A stretch of 64,000 nt of DNA, from NCBI GenBank assembly GCA_002238765.1, contig MPMZ01000007.1, positions 1 through 64,000 on the forward strand, written 5' to 3'. Positions 35,598 to 44,562 of this stretch are shown here, piece after piece. The DNA is from Nitrospira sp. bin75. Its GTDB lineage: Bacteria > Nitrospirota > Nitrospiria > Nitrospirales > UBA8639. The translations under genes and the position numbers were made by a program. Position 1 is the first letter of the stretch. Each line of letters starts with the position of its first letter. Under the pieces are notes generated by a model. The model saw only the letters and a program-made list of their open reading frames with translations. It searched no databases and was not told the origin of the DNA.

Positions 35598-36179
35598 ATG
35601 GCGAAAGCGTACGACCCGCTCGACTATGAAAACCTGGCCCGCAGTGTCGTAACCGCCCTTTTGGAATCGGCCTCTACCGCTCTCCCGCCCACCGAGAAAT
35701 TTTCCGGTTCCGGCGTGTATGCACTCTATTACACGGGCTCTCTTCCTTTCTATTCGCACATTGCTTCATCGGATTTGCGTGAACCGATCTATGTCGGCAA
35801 AGCCGTCCCGACCGGCACGAGAAAAGGCAACCGCCAGGTAGATTCCGAATCGAGTGCCGAGTTCCATCGACGCTTGCACGATCACGCCAAATCCATTGAA
35901 CAGGCAGAGAATCTCGACCTGGTGGAGTTTCAGGTTCGCTATCTCGTGGTGATGCCGGTATGGATCACGTTAGCGGAACGATTTCTCATCAATCATTTCC
36001 GACCGGTGCGGAACACCGTGATTGAGGGCTTCGGCAATCACGATCCCGGGCGTGGCCGCCTTGCTATGCGACGTCCTCACTGGGATATCGTCCATCCGGG
36101 ACGTCCCTGGGCAGCGAAACTCCAAGCCGCTGAGACGACAGAGGAAATAGTCCGACTTATTGGTAAACCGGCGCGATAG
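35598..36179 (+). CDS. Eco29kI-family GIY-YIG restriction endonuclease
   Basis: A 193-residue protein. GVYALYY (residues 39-45) and PIYVGK (63-68) form the GIY-YIG core. The family's Arg/His helix is FHRRLHDHAK, the metal-ligand Glu is in LAERFLINHF and the closing Asn in VRNTVIEGFGNHDPGRGR. These match Eco29kI, whose family cuts CCGCGG; the target here is inferred only. The gene converges with a DNA methyltransferase whose stop is 2 bases away, making a type II restriction-modification unit. Confidence 0.9.
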   Translation: MAKAYDPLDYENLARSVVTALLESASTALPPTEKFSGSGVYALYYTGSLPFYSHIASSDLREPIYVGKAVPTGTRKGNRQVDSESSAEFHRRLHDHAKSIEQAENLDLVEFQVRYLVVMPVWITLAERFLINHFRPVRNTVIEGFGNHDPGRGRLAMRRPHWDIVHPGRPWAAKLQAAETTEEIVRLIGKPAR

Positions 36180-36180
36180 C

Positions 36181-37746
36181 TCAAGGCACTCGAAGCTCAA
36201 CTGCGGTTTCATATAATCGCGTTCGCTGGGTCACCGTCCCGTTCCTGACCGACGAGTTCACGATGCTGTTGCCCGTGCGCTTCTTGCGCACCTCGTGTAG
36301 AGCGACAATTTCAAAACCTTCCTGTTCTGCAATCTCGGCAAACAACTTGTCCGTCTGAAACTCTAGGCCTTGCAGAATATTGTTACCGATAACAACCACG
36401 ACCTTACCACCAGGCCGCATGCGGGTTCGCGTGAGACCGCAGAAGAGCTGGCAATCGTTAAAGTAAGTCGCGGCGTAGTTCGCCCACCCTCGCCCGCCAT
36501 AGGTACCTTTCTCCGCGTGGCACGCCATGAGGTCTTCGAGTTGTTCGGCTAGATGTGGCAGATGTGGCCGTAACGCAACTTGCGGACCGGACCGGACCGT
36601 CTGCCAAAATTGCCCGAAGCTCTTGTGTTCAATGGTCTTCAGATCCGCTGAGGTCTGCACCATTCCGAGCCAGAACATATGCGGCCTCGTGTTGCGAACA
36701 TAATGGTAGTTGTTGAGATACGGAGGCGAAGTAATGAGCACGTCGATGCTGTTCGGCCTGATCCGCCTGGCATGGTCCAAATATGACAGGGGATACACCG
36801 TTGCTTGCGGCATCCGCTTGTGCTTTCTCATCCACCCTTGGAAAGTCATGATATCCTCGTGCATTTCGCGCAGCTTGCGCTTCACAATGCTGAACACATC
36901 GGCATGGTCAATGTTGGGCTTTCCGGCACCAGCCCGCGTTCCAAGACTCGGTTCGTACGAGTAGTTCGAGAAACTCACCATGACGGCTCCAAAGGCCACC
37001 TGAAACAAATCCGTGACCCAATCCGTCGTTTCTTGCGCAATAAAATCCTGGCACGCCAGGACTTGCCGCTCCACCTTCGGACTGAAAAACGGGACACGGC
37101 TCGAAAACCCTTGGGGAGGAAGAGACGTAGCCCTTTCGTCAAGCGACAGTTTTTCCTCGCCGTATTCTTCGAATCGGTCGAGTGTCGTTGCCAGTATGTC
37201 CGCATCGTACTGAGCAGCTTGGACCTTTGCTTTACAGGCCAACGCCGCGTACGGATTGATCTCAAATCCGGTCGCATCGCATTCATATTTGAGGGCTTCG
37301 ATCAACGTCGTGCCGACGCCGGCAAACGGGTCCAAAACCCGCAAGCGGTGGCGCTCACGTCTCACGCCTTCCAGCACCCCGGAGACAAACGATCCGGAAA
37401 ATCCGGCGATCCAGGGGGTCCAGCGATGCAGGGTCCGGTCGTGATTCTCGGAAAAAGCCGTATCACGAAAGTCCGAGATCGGTAGTGCGTATTGCACGAA
37501 CGCTTCGGCAACGGCCGGTTGCTCGGGGCCGGTCGTTTCTATCAGTCTATTGTCATCTCGAACGCCTTTTCCAACCAGCCAATTTTCGAGTGCGCTACGC
37601 AAAAAGCGCCACTCCCTCCCGACCTTCTGCGATGGGATCCGTCTGGCCCGAGCCATCTCCCCAAGCGTCTTTTCACTGACGCGAATAAACGCCGCCGCCT
37701 CGGCGCGAGTAAGGATTTCAGATATTCCCGTATCTTCCTTTAACAT
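36181..37746 (-). CDS. DNA methyltransferase with fused N-terminal excisionase-type HTH
   Basis: A 521-residue protein. Residues ~12-60 are a MerR/excisionase-type helix-turn-helix (LTRAEAAAFIRVSEKTLGEM, then KVGREWRFLRSAL). The methylase has SAM motif I LDPFAGVGTTLIEAL and catalytic motif IV ITSPPYLNNYHY, the TSPPY form typical of N4-cytosine enzymes. Partner of the Eco29kI-like nuclease. The fused HTH may let the methylase repress its own promoter, much as a controller protein times modification before restriction. The upstream 37747-37800 holds an imperfect TGCA-flanked palindrome. Confidence 0.88.
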   Translation of the reverse strand: MLKEDTGISEILTRAEAAAFIRVSEKTLGEMARARRIPSQKVGREWRFLRSALENWLVGKGVRDDNRLIETTGPEQPAVAEAFVQYALPISDFRDTAFSENHDRTLHRWTPWIAGFSGSFVSGVLEGVRRERHRLRVLDPFAGVGTTLIEALKYECDATGFEINPYAALACKAKVQAAQYDADILATTLDRFEEYGEEKLSLDERATSLPPQGFSSRVPFFSPKVERQVLACQDFIAQETTDWVTDLFQVAFGAVMVSFSNYSYEPSLGTRAGAGKPNIDHADVFSIVKRKLREMHEDIMTFQGWMRKHKRMPQATVYPLSYLDHARRIRPNSIDVLITSPPYLNNYHYVRNTRPHMFWLGMVQTSADLKTIEHKSFGQFWQTVRSGPQVALRPHLPHLAEQLEDLMACHAEKGTYGGRGWANYAATYFNDCQLFCGLTRTRMRPGGKVVVVIGNNILQGLEFQTDKLFAEIAEQEGFEIVALHEVRKKRTGNSIVNSSVRNGTVTQRTRLYETAVELRVP

Positions 37747-37914
37747 GCCTTAAATTCCTTTTATGGTTCAGAAATGCAACTGTAGCATGCAAACAAAGAT
37801 TGTCAAGAGGATAGGTCGAATTGAGCTTGTTGACGGTGAATAGTCGCGCACATACGCGGGGGCTCAAACACGGAGCCCTCTGGGCGTCTGACGTGAAAGC
37901 CCAATCAAAGGTGA

Positions 37915-38505
37915 TCAGGAGGATTCAGCGGATTGGCGGGAACGACGGGTGACGGGGATGCGGTATTCGACGATTTTCTTGCGCAGGGTATTTCGATTGA
38001 TGCCCAGCAGTTGTGCGGCTTGGATCTGATTCCCATTCGTTTCATGAAGCGCATGTTGGATCAATGGCCGTTCCACCGCCTGGATGAGGGTGACGTGCAG
38101 ACCCCTGGCCGAACTCGCCTTCATGGCCCGGACAAATTCACCGAACTTCAACTCGACGAAATCTTCGAGCGTCAACTCCGGGAATTCCTGTGATCCACGC
38201 TTGGCTGCTCTCCCGTCCACTTTGCCGAGGAGCCATTTCATGGTATCCACAGCCGCCGGAACGGACGGTGGCCCTGAGATGATCAACGTTTGTGACACGT
38301 CGATGACGTGCGGCAAGTCCGTGAGGCTTTCCTTCGACATTTTTTCAGAAAGCACCAACCCGTCGATCGGGGCTTTTTGAGCCTCTTGTTTGACCTGCTG
38401 AATATTCTCCACCACCACTACGCGAATGCCTGCCTTATCCTGCAGGCGCTGCAAAGACCCCTCCGCCGGGTCGCCTACCACGACGATATGCCTCACTTGC
38501 GACAC
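37915..38505 (-). CDS. Fis-type HTH transcriptional regulator with receiver-like N-terminus
   Basis: A 196-residue protein. The first ~100 residues form alternating strands and helices like a degenerate receiver domain (HIVVVGDPAEGSLQRLQD, then VVVVENIQQVKQE and DGLVLSEKMSKESLTDLP) without a clear acidic pocket. The C-terminus is a Fis/NtrC-type HTH (HETNGNQIQAAQLLGINR, then NTLRKKI). The annotated GTG lies very close to AGGAG; the GTG three codons on (38496) has better spacing. It may regulate the nearby transporter. Confidence 0.78.
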   Translation of the reverse strand: MSQVRHIVVVGDPAEGSLQRLQDKAGIRVVVVENIQQVKQEAQKAPIDGLVLSEKMSKESLTDLPHVIDVSQTLIISGPPSVPAAVDTMKWLLGKVDGRAAKRGSQEFPELTLEDFVELKFGEFVRAMKASSARGLHVTLIQAVERPLIQHALHETNGNQIQAAQLLGINRNTLRKKIVEYRIPVTRRSRQSAESS

Positions 38506-38545
38506 ACTCCTGACCTTTCGAAGAAGTGGCCTGCCAGCTTCTCTT

Positions 38546-40027
38546 TCACGCGAACCCCATCAACGGACACAGAAGGCGGAGGGTGAGCCAGACGAGGACG
38601 GCTCCGATGATATTCAAGAACACTCCGGCTCTCAGCATGTTCGGAAGCGGGATGAATCCCGTGCCGTAGACGATCGCATTCGGCGCGGTCGCGACCGGCA
38701 TCATAAACGCGAGACTCGCCCCCAGACAAATCCCCAGCGTCGGTGGAACGGGAGAAACCCCGGCCGCGGTAGCGATGGAAATCACCACGGGAACGAGCAT
38801 GCTCGTCGACGCGGTATTCGAGACAATCTCCGTGATCACCAACGCCGTGCCGATGGCAACGGCGGTCAGGGTCCACAACGTATTGCTCCCGAAGAGCGCG
38901 ACCAGACTTTCTCCGATGATCTCGGCCAAGTGGGTTTGCACCATCAAATGGCCAAACGTCAAACCTCCGCCAAACAACAGGATGGTGCCCCAATTGATGT
39001 TCGCCGCCTGGCTCCAGTTCAACGTGAATTCCCCGGCTTTGAAATTGAGGGGGAGCACGAACAGCAGGCCCGCGGCGAAAATCGGGACCATTTCCTTGGG
39101 AAGACGGGTATTGATGAACGTCACCAGATCGGAATCCCGTCCCAACACGATCCCCAACACCCCCGGTCCGATCCAACACGCGATAGCCAGGAGCAACGCG
39201 AAACAGGTATTCTTTTGGCCGCGCGTCCAGCCTTCCTGTTGCCGGCGAAGGTTCTGCAGGTGATCGCCCAGATCCGGGAACGTTGTGGGCAGCGGATGCA
39301 GCCAAAAGAGAATCGCGGCAATGCCCAACCAGAGCACGACGGCCAACGGCAGCCCGATGGCCATCCAATCGAAAAACGCGATGTCAATGCCGGCTTGTTG
39401 GGACAACAACCCGACGCCGATGATATTCGGCGGCGTGCCGATCATCGTCGCAATCCCCCCGGCGGCCGAGCCATAGGCCAATAACAGAAGCACCCCGGGC
39501 TCATGAAGCCCGGCCTCTTCCCGGGACCCGCGAATCGTCGAAAGCAGGCCGAGCGCGATCGGCACCATAATGGCCACGGACGCCGTGTTGCTGATCCACA
39601 TGGACAGGAAGGCGGTGGCCAGTCCCATGGCCCCGAACATCAGGACCGGCCTGGCCATGATCCTCTTTCGGGACAACAGCCAGACGGCAAACCGCCGGTC
39701 CAGCCCGTGCACGACAAAAGCCTCGGCCAAAAAGAAGCTGCCGATAAAGAGGAAGATGATCGGATGGGCGAACGTCGCCAGCACTTCCCTGGCCGACCCC
39801 AACCCCATGGCGATACACAACGCCGCGCCGACGAGCGAGGTCACGGCCAGGGGAATGGCTTCCGTGGCCCAACTCACCACAACCCATACCAAGACGGCCG
39901 AGAGGATATGCGCCGAGGGCGGCAGGCTGGAAAACGGGTTGAGATACACCAGAAGCGCCAGCACGGGCGCTGCATACAGGCCGACTCGTTGCCTCATGCC
40001 CCAAGCCTGCCGGTTTGCGGTTGTCAT
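38546..40027 (-). CDS. DASS-family (SLC13) sodium:anion transporter
   Basis: A 493-residue inner-membrane protein with 11-13 hydrophobic helices. The duplicated SNT signatures of DASS carriers are present: WISNTASVAIMVPIA in the first half and VSNTASTSMLVPVV in the second, together with TEAIPLAVTSL and the closing PNAIVYGTGFI motif. Members carry dicarboxylates, phosphate or sulfate with sodium; the substrate cannot be told from sequence. ATG after the signal-anchor start MTTANRQAWGMRQR. Confidence 0.92.
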   Translation of the reverse strand: MTTANRQAWGMRQRVGLYAAPVLALLVYLNPFSSLPPSAHILSAVLVWVVVSWATEAIPLAVTSLVGAALCIAMGLGSAREVLATFAHPIIFLFIGSFFLAEAFVVHGLDRRFAVWLLSRKRIMARPVLMFGAMGLATAFLSMWISNTASVAIMVPIALGLLSTIRGSREEAGLHEPGVLLLLAYGSAAGGIATMIGTPPNIIGVGLLSQQAGIDIAFFDWMAIGLPLAVVLWLGIAAILFWLHPLPTTFPDLGDHLQNLRRQQEGWTRGQKNTCFALLLAIACWIGPGVLGIVLGRDSDLVTFINTRLPKEMVPIFAAGLLFVLPLNFKAGEFTLNWSQAANINWGTILLFGGGLTFGHLMVQTHLAEIIGESLVALFGSNTLWTLTAVAIGTALVITEIVSNTASTSMLVPVVISIATAAGVSPVPPTLGICLGASLAFMMPVATAPNAIVYGTGFIPLPNMLRAGVFLNIIGAVLVWLTLRLLCPLMGFA

Positions 40028-40354
40028 GTCGGTGCGACTGCTCGTGCGAGGCCCAGGCCTTTTTCAGGATGAGCCCGGATAGCGTTGATGTGACTGGCCT
40101 AAAGAGTTCCCGTGAGTACAAGCCTTGCCTGACGGAGATGACGGAAGCGCACTGTACCATAGCGAGTTGAGGAAAAACCATTTCGGCACATGGTGGGACC
40201 GTGACGAAAAAATGGCAGCGGTTATGCTGGATAGCTAGGGATGGGGCTTGACCGCCACGGCAAGCTTCAGCCCGACGCTCTTCGCGGATGTCGCCTTACT
40301 GGTGGCCCATCGCTTCGCAGGTACGGATATCGAAAGACGCGAGCGGGAATGCGC
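40028..40354. other. Intergenic gap without recognised features
   Basis: Between the transporter start and the end of the PIN gene. Short open frames here lack ribosome sites and family resemblance. The transporter promoter should lie near 40030-40150. I see no RNA gene or repeat. Confidence 0.4.
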
Positions 40355-40762
40355 TTACGGGACGACTTCAAAGCGCATTTGCCGGAAATGGGAGTCCAGC
40401 GTCAATGCCCGACGAATCCGTAACTCTCGCATCACGACGAAACTGCAACAATCGGTAAAGGAGAAGTCCTTGTCCCGATAGCGGAAGAAGAGCGCTCGCG
40501 CCCGGTCTCGTCGCGGTTCGTCAATGGACTCGATCCGTAGTCGAGCCGAGCCGTCGATTTGCAGCCACCACGCTTCAGCGGCGTCGAGCCCGAGGCGGAA
40601 CCGGATCGTGGTCAGCGTCTCGTCGATCACATAGTCCGTTGTCGTCAGCATGCCGCCGGCCGACAACCATTCATCCCGAGCTTCCCGCACGGCCGACCCC
40701 GCCTTGTCGCTGCGATCCGCCACCGCGACCCATGCAGCCGTATCGACGAACATGTGCCTCAC
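40355..40762 (-). CDS. PIN-domain toxin, VapC-like
   Basis: A 135-residue protein. MFVDTAAWVAVADRSD carries the first catalytic Asp, TDYVIDETLTTIR the Asp/Glu pair and FSFTDCCSFVVMREL the third Asp of the PIN active site. The GTG start overlaps the antitoxin stop (GTGA); an ATG three codons on is an alternative. Expected to be an RNase held in check by the Phd-like protein. Confidence 0.88.
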   Translation of the reverse strand: MRHMFVDTAAWVAVADRSDKAGSAVREARDEWLSAGGMLTTTDYVIDETLTTIRFRLGLDAAEAWWLQIDGSARLRIESIDEPRRDRARALFFRYRDKDFSFTDCCSFVVMRELRIRRALTLDSHFRQMRFEVVP

Positions 40763-41004
40763 CGGTACAGCACCTCGTCATGCCGCGCAGCAGCGTCCCC
40801 CGATTCGGACGCACCCACAGCCGGGGCCTGGTACAGCGTATCCGATTCCAGCGGGATACTGTCGAGCGGAGGACTGTCAACCGGGACAATGTCAAAAGCC
40901 GGGCGACTTCTATACAGAACGGTAAACCGTTCCCCATGCCGCACTTTTTCGACGACATCCTGCAACCGCTCTCGGAGTTGTTTCGCACTGATTATCTCTG
41001 GCAT
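40759..41004 (-). CDS. Phd/YefM-type antitoxin
   Basis: An 81-residue protein. MPEIISAKQLRERLQDVVEKVRHGERFTVLYRSRPAFDIVP is the Phd/YefM DNA-binding fold (S-x-x-x-R-x-x-L, then R-x-G-E-x-F/-x-V-x-x-R-GRP-like). The C-terminal ~35 residues are unstructured and would wrap the PIN toxin. First gene of the pair. Confidence 0.85.
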   Translation of the reverse strand: MPEIISAKQLRERLQDVVEKVRHGERFTVLYRSRPAFDIVPVDSPPLDSIPLESDTLYQAPAVGASESGDAAARHDEVLYR

Positions 41005-41430
41005 CAGGTCACCCCCAGAAGTTTAACTCAAGTTAATCTCTTTTTGATATCGGGTCAAACTTCCAAGCTGCAGACGTCACATCCCGCGCTATTCATCAGT
41101 CATCTCATGGTCTCCTCGAACGCAACACCCAACTGTCCACGGATTTCATTACCCGAAGCCGGGCTCGCTTCCAGACGGCCATGCAATGCTATCAGTGGCC
41201 CCGTAGGTCAGGGTAGCGAAGCGTAACCTGACATCCTCGTTATGCGCTGGCACACTCAAAGATATGAGCAACCTCAAGGATGAAAGTGTATCGATTCAGA
41301 GGGCGCTGGAATGTTCGATGAGGACAGAAATTGTCGCATTACGCTAGGCTAATCCGACCTACGGGATGTTGCATCCCGGTGCGTTGGATGAAGCACCAGT
41401 ATGCGTGTGTTTTCTGCGGATAACTTCGTA
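41005..41430. repeat. Intergenic region with inverted-repeat element
   Basis: Positions 41202-41233 (CGTAGGTCAGGGTAGCGAAG and on) and 41332-41363 (ending AATCCGACCTACG) are imperfect inverted copies about 32 bases long, enclosing ~100 bases. This CGTAGGTCGG-type unit is a dispersed bacterial extragenic element, possibly MITE-like. The remaining sequence shows no gene. Confidence 0.6.
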
Positions 41431-41892
41431 TTATTCGCGACTTAAAACAAAAAGAGCCAGGAATACTACTCCGATGATCAATAGCCCTTGGCTTTTGTCC
41501 TGCTTGATACGCTGGGCTATAGAAGCAATCTCCCTTTGCAATTCGCCCACAGTTTGTTTCCCACTCATATCGATAGCCTGTACACCGTTTGCCCAGCCCG
41601 GCAGTTCACTTGGAGCCATATCCCAAACAATGGGGATGAGATTTTTCGCGTTATGCAACGTAGCGCCAATCTCTTGATTGACAAACTCCGAAGAGCACGC
41701 GGCACGACTTGCCAATAGAATAACCCATTTACTGTTCCTCAGATTTTCCATAATTTCCTTTGACCAGTCCTGACCCGGCTGGAGAGAAACCGAAGCCATA
41801 AATGCAGTGATTGTGTGCTTCTCCAATTCACTATAGACAGATTTCGCAAATTCCTGGTCTGTACTCGAATAGCTGATGAAACAATCGGGCAT
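41431..41892 (-). CDS. TIR-domain protein with C-terminal membrane anchor
   Basis: A 153-residue protein. MPDCFISYSSTDQEFAKSVY opens the TIR fold; FMASVSLQPGQDWSKEIMENL is the BB-loop region and ASRAACSSEFVNQEIGA holds the Glu expected for NAD cleavage (SEFVNQE). The last 18 residues (LLIIGVVFLALFVL) are one transmembrane helix. Small TIR proteins act as NAD-depleting effectors in Thoeris, CBASS and similar systems. No sensor gene is adjacent, so the partner is unknown. Confidence 0.85.
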   Translation of the reverse strand: MPDCFISYSSTDQEFAKSVYSELEKHTITAFMASVSLQPGQDWSKEIMENLRNSKWVILLASRAACSSEFVNQEIGATLHNAKNLIPIVWDMAPSELPGWANGVQAIDMSGKQTVGELQREIASIAQRIKQDKSQGLLIIGVVFLALFVLSRE

Positions 41893-42082
41893 TATTTACC
41901 TCCAATTCAGCGAATTTAATGACATTTAGCCTAGTGAAGAGTGAGAAATTCGCAATTTTCAGGCTCAGCCTACCGGAAATTTTCGTTGCATTTTCTCCGC
42001 TTCGACAAGCTTGACGCGCTCTACTTCGGGTTCATCTAATTCACATTAATCTTTGAGGCGTTGCATTCGTGTGCAACAGGCT

Positions 42083-42586
42083 CTAACGCAGACGGTCGGC
42101 ATAGTTGACCAAACGGCGGCGGATTTCGGGCTTGGGAAGACGACAGCGTGGATGTTGCGATATGGCGGTCAAGCCATCGTACAATTCCCGGATGCTCACC
42201 ACGGCAGTGTCGTGCATCACGTCAAGAAGCCAAAGTACGCCGTGGCACTCAACCGCCTCGTCGGTCGCAAGTTGACCAAGCGCACTGTCACCGCTCAACA
42301 GGATCCAAGAATGGATTTGCGCGAGGGCGAGGGCAAAGCAATCGGGAAGAGAAAGGGCGGGCATTCGCTTCCGGTAGGCCAGAGCAAGGCTTACACCCTC
42401 GCCATCCAATGCCTCGACGACGAGGCCAAGCCGTATCAAGTCCTCTCCACCCCAGTTCTTCAATTCGCGCTCATAGAGCAAATCAGGGACGACAAACCGA
42501 AACGCCAAGCAGAAGCTGGCCTCCAGCAGGGACCCGCGTTTGAGATCAATCAGAACGGAGGTATCGGAGACCAGTACCTGCTGCAT
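42083..42586 (-). CDS. PIN-domain protein paired with an XRE/ImmA-IrrE gene
   Basis: A 167-residue protein. VLVSDTSVLIDLKRG carries the first PIN Asp, LSLPDCFALALA the second cluster and ILLSGDSALGQLA the last Asp. It resembles DUF3368-type PIN proteins. It starts 5 bases after the XRE-ImmA/IrrE stop, a combination previously noted as a candidate toxin-antitoxin type. It would be the RNase toxin. Confidence 0.8.
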   Translation of the reverse strand: MQQVLVSDTSVLIDLKRGSLLEASFCLAFRFVVPDLLYERELKNWGGEDLIRLGLVVEALDGEGVSLALAYRKRMPALSLPDCFALALAQIHSWILLSGDSALGQLATDEAVECHGVLWLLDVMHDTAVVSIRELYDGLTAISQHPRCRLPKPEIRRRLVNYADRLR

Positions 42587-42591
42587 GAGAC

Positions 42592-43692
42592 TCAGTCCTC
42601 AGCCTCCTTACGTTCAACAGCCGGCGGTTTCTCCATCCGCTGATTCAAATCCTGCACGGAGATGTTGAGCAGTTCCGCCGCCTTGGCTTCGGAGATGGCT
42701 CCCTCGGCAAGAGCACGGAACGTGAGGCGCTTGAAACGCTTCGGCTCCTCGCCTTTTTTCCACGCGAGTGGTTCCTCGTAGGGTGGGCTTCTCCACCCGA
42801 ACCGATCGAAGTCGTTGAACAGCCGCTGGAACAGAGCCACACTGAAAATGCCAAGGTCTTTGCAGCGATACGTGATCGCCTGAACACTCACGCCAAAGAG
42901 TTGCTTCAACTCGAAAAGTTCTCCCCAACCGATCGCCTTGCGGTGTTTCCCGATCTCCGCCCACAGGGCGTCAGCAGGCATCAGGAAGGCGCCGGCGAAG
43001 CGGTGCGCAGCTTTCTCCTCGTCCAACTTGGCCGCCACGTCCATGACCATGTGCCCAAGCTCATCGGCCAGCGTGAAGCGCTGACGCTCCCCCCATTCCT
43101 TGCGGTTCACCACAATGACAGGCACAGTACCTTTCCCTGCGCGGCGGACGTGCGCCGTCAGACCGTCGATAGTCGTCAGATTTACGGAAAGAACTTTGAT
43201 CCCCTGCTCTTCCAGCAACTCGACGAGGTTCGGGATCGGGTCGTTGCCAAGGCCCCAATGATCCCGCAGGCTTCGGGCGGCGAGGTCGGCCTCCGAAACG
43301 TCACGCTTGACGGGGTAGGGCGCCTCACGCGGACTGTGCCATTCGACACTCGGAAGATGGAGCAACTCCTCGATCATGAGGTACTGCGCCAGAAGGTGCA
43401 GGACCTTGGCCTCGACCTGGGATTCTTCCCGCCTGCTCGTGGGCTTTTTCTTCCTGAACTCCACCTCTTCAAGGACCATTTCCTGGTCGCCGACCAGATA
43501 GTCCACCGAGACATCAAGCGCGTCGGCGAGCGCGATCAGGACACCCGAACCAGGCATCGATTCGTTGCGCTCGTATTTCCCGATTGCCTGGGCCGTCACG
43601 CGGTTTCCAATTTTCTTCTCTAAAGCTCTAAGCGAAAGACCAGCGGCAGAACGGGAAAGCTTAAGCCTTTGTCTTATAATGACTTTTTCCAT
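42592..43692 (-). CDS. XRE regulator fused to ImmA/IrrE-type domain
   Basis: A 366-residue protein starting at ATG 43692, where homology begins. The HTH is SLRALEKKIGNRVTAQAIGK in residues ~20-60, followed by the ImmA/IrrE peptidase-like domain. The zinc motif, normally HExxH, reads ADELGHMVM here, so the first His is Asp. This suggests a lost or altered metal site. The C-terminus (LTFRALAEGAISEAKAAELL) is a second small helical domain. Antitoxin/regulator partner of the downstream PIN gene. Confidence 0.85.
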   Translation of the reverse strand: MEKVIIRQRLKLSRSAAGLSLRALEKKIGNRVTAQAIGKYERNESMPGSGVLIALADALDVSVDYLVGDQEMVLEEVEFRKKKPTSRREESQVEAKVLHLLAQYLMIEELLHLPSVEWHSPREAPYPVKRDVSEADLAARSLRDHWGLGNDPIPNLVELLEEQGIKVLSVNLTTIDGLTAHVRRAGKGTVPVIVVNRKEWGERQRFTLADELGHMVMDVAAKLDEEKAAHRFAGAFLMPADALWAEIGKHRKAIGWGELFELKQLFGVSVQAITYRCKDLGIFSVALFQRLFNDFDRFGWRSPPYEEPLAWKKGEEPKRFKRLTFRALAEGAISEAKAAELLNISVQDLNQRMEKPPAVERKEAED

Positions 43693-43702
43693 ATCTATTA
43701 GA

Positions 43703-43737
43703 TTTACAAAAGTATTATTTCTTGTTAGTTTTGTAAA
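43703..43737 (-). promoter_or_regulatory. Inverted-repeat operator upstream of the XRE gene
   Basis: TTTACAAAA (43703-43711) and TTTTGTAAA (43729-43737) are perfect 9-base inverted repeats with 17 bases between, 11 bases upstream of the start codon. This fits an autorepressor site for the XRE protein. The rest of 43738-44133 shows no gene. Confidence 0.55.
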
Positions 43738-44133
43738 GTAGAAATGTTGAAATCTAGAGTGCTTTGCAGAAAATTGCAGCAGTCGAGTGGTGATGTCGAT
43801 TGTAAAAATCTTCTCTGCTAGAGTGTAGATGCCGGGGAGAAATCGTTTTAGAGGTATGCCGCAGCAATTTGCGAGAAAGGCAAGCACTTGTACATGGAGC
43901 ACTGTCTGAAAGAGTATATACTAGGTGACTGGCATAGACTCATTGAACAAATGACGGATTCGGGAGGCCATTGCTTAGTTTTATGCCAATGACGGTTGAG
44001 CTTCATCACCTTCGGCGGCCGCAGACATTTTCTCTGTCCCTGACCAAGCCGGCAGCGCAACGCGCTGGAGCGCGGCCCGACCAGCCTCAATCGGGATCAG
44101 ATATCCGTGTCGCCGGAGGGCTCGGAGTCGCCG

Positions 44134-44562
44134 CTACGTGTCCGCAGGTCGATGATGCTCCGTGCGCTTGTCTGCGGCCGACCGGATGTCCGTTTTCGAA
44201 AAGTCACCGCCTTTGAACAGAAGTGGGACGGCCAGATGCTTGGCCAAGGCGTAAGAAAAACAGTCGCCATAGTTCAGGGCCGCTCCACGACCGCCGACCT
44301 TCCCGTATCTCCGGTAGGCATCGAAGGCGAGGTCGGCGATATGAGGGGAGACCTCCATGACGATCATGCGGCTCTTGAGAAGGAAGGCATCCAACGCCAG
44401 GACTGCGCTGTCGCCGGATCGGGCAAACAGAACCATCCGGGTCTCGAGCAGGCTGGCGGCACTGACATAGGTGGCCGTCGCCGCTTCGATCAATTCATTG
44501 AAACGGCGGCGTTCCGGTTCGTTTTGCATGATGGCGATGAGTGCCGATGTGTCGACCACCAT
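44134..44562 (-). CDS. vapC: VapC-type PIN toxin
   Basis: A 142-residue protein. MVVDTSALIAIMQNEPE opens the PIN fold, AASLLETRMVLFAR supplies the conserved Glu and LNYGDCFSYALAKHLAVPLLFKGGDF the Asp pair, as in VapC of the Rv0624 type. Start overlaps the vapB stop (TGATG). Confidence 0.93.
   Translation of the reverse strand: MVVDTSALIAIMQNEPERRRFNELIEAATATYVSAASLLETRMVLFARSGDSAVLALDAFLLKSRMIVMEVSPHIADLAFDAYRRYGKVGGRGAALNYGDCFSYALAKHLAVPLLFKGGDFSKTDIRSAADKRTEHHRPADT

Noticed and set aside
38426-39484. A 352-residue plus-strand frame over the Fis-type gene and the DASS transporter
   Set aside because: It is extremely rich in Gln, Asp, Arg and His and antisense to clear genes; typical shadow composition.
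40639-41226. A plus-strand frame of 195 codons opposite the Phd-PIN pair
   Set aside because: It is antisense to a convincing toxin-antitoxin pair, is rich in Pro/Arg/Ser and continues into an inverted-repeat element.
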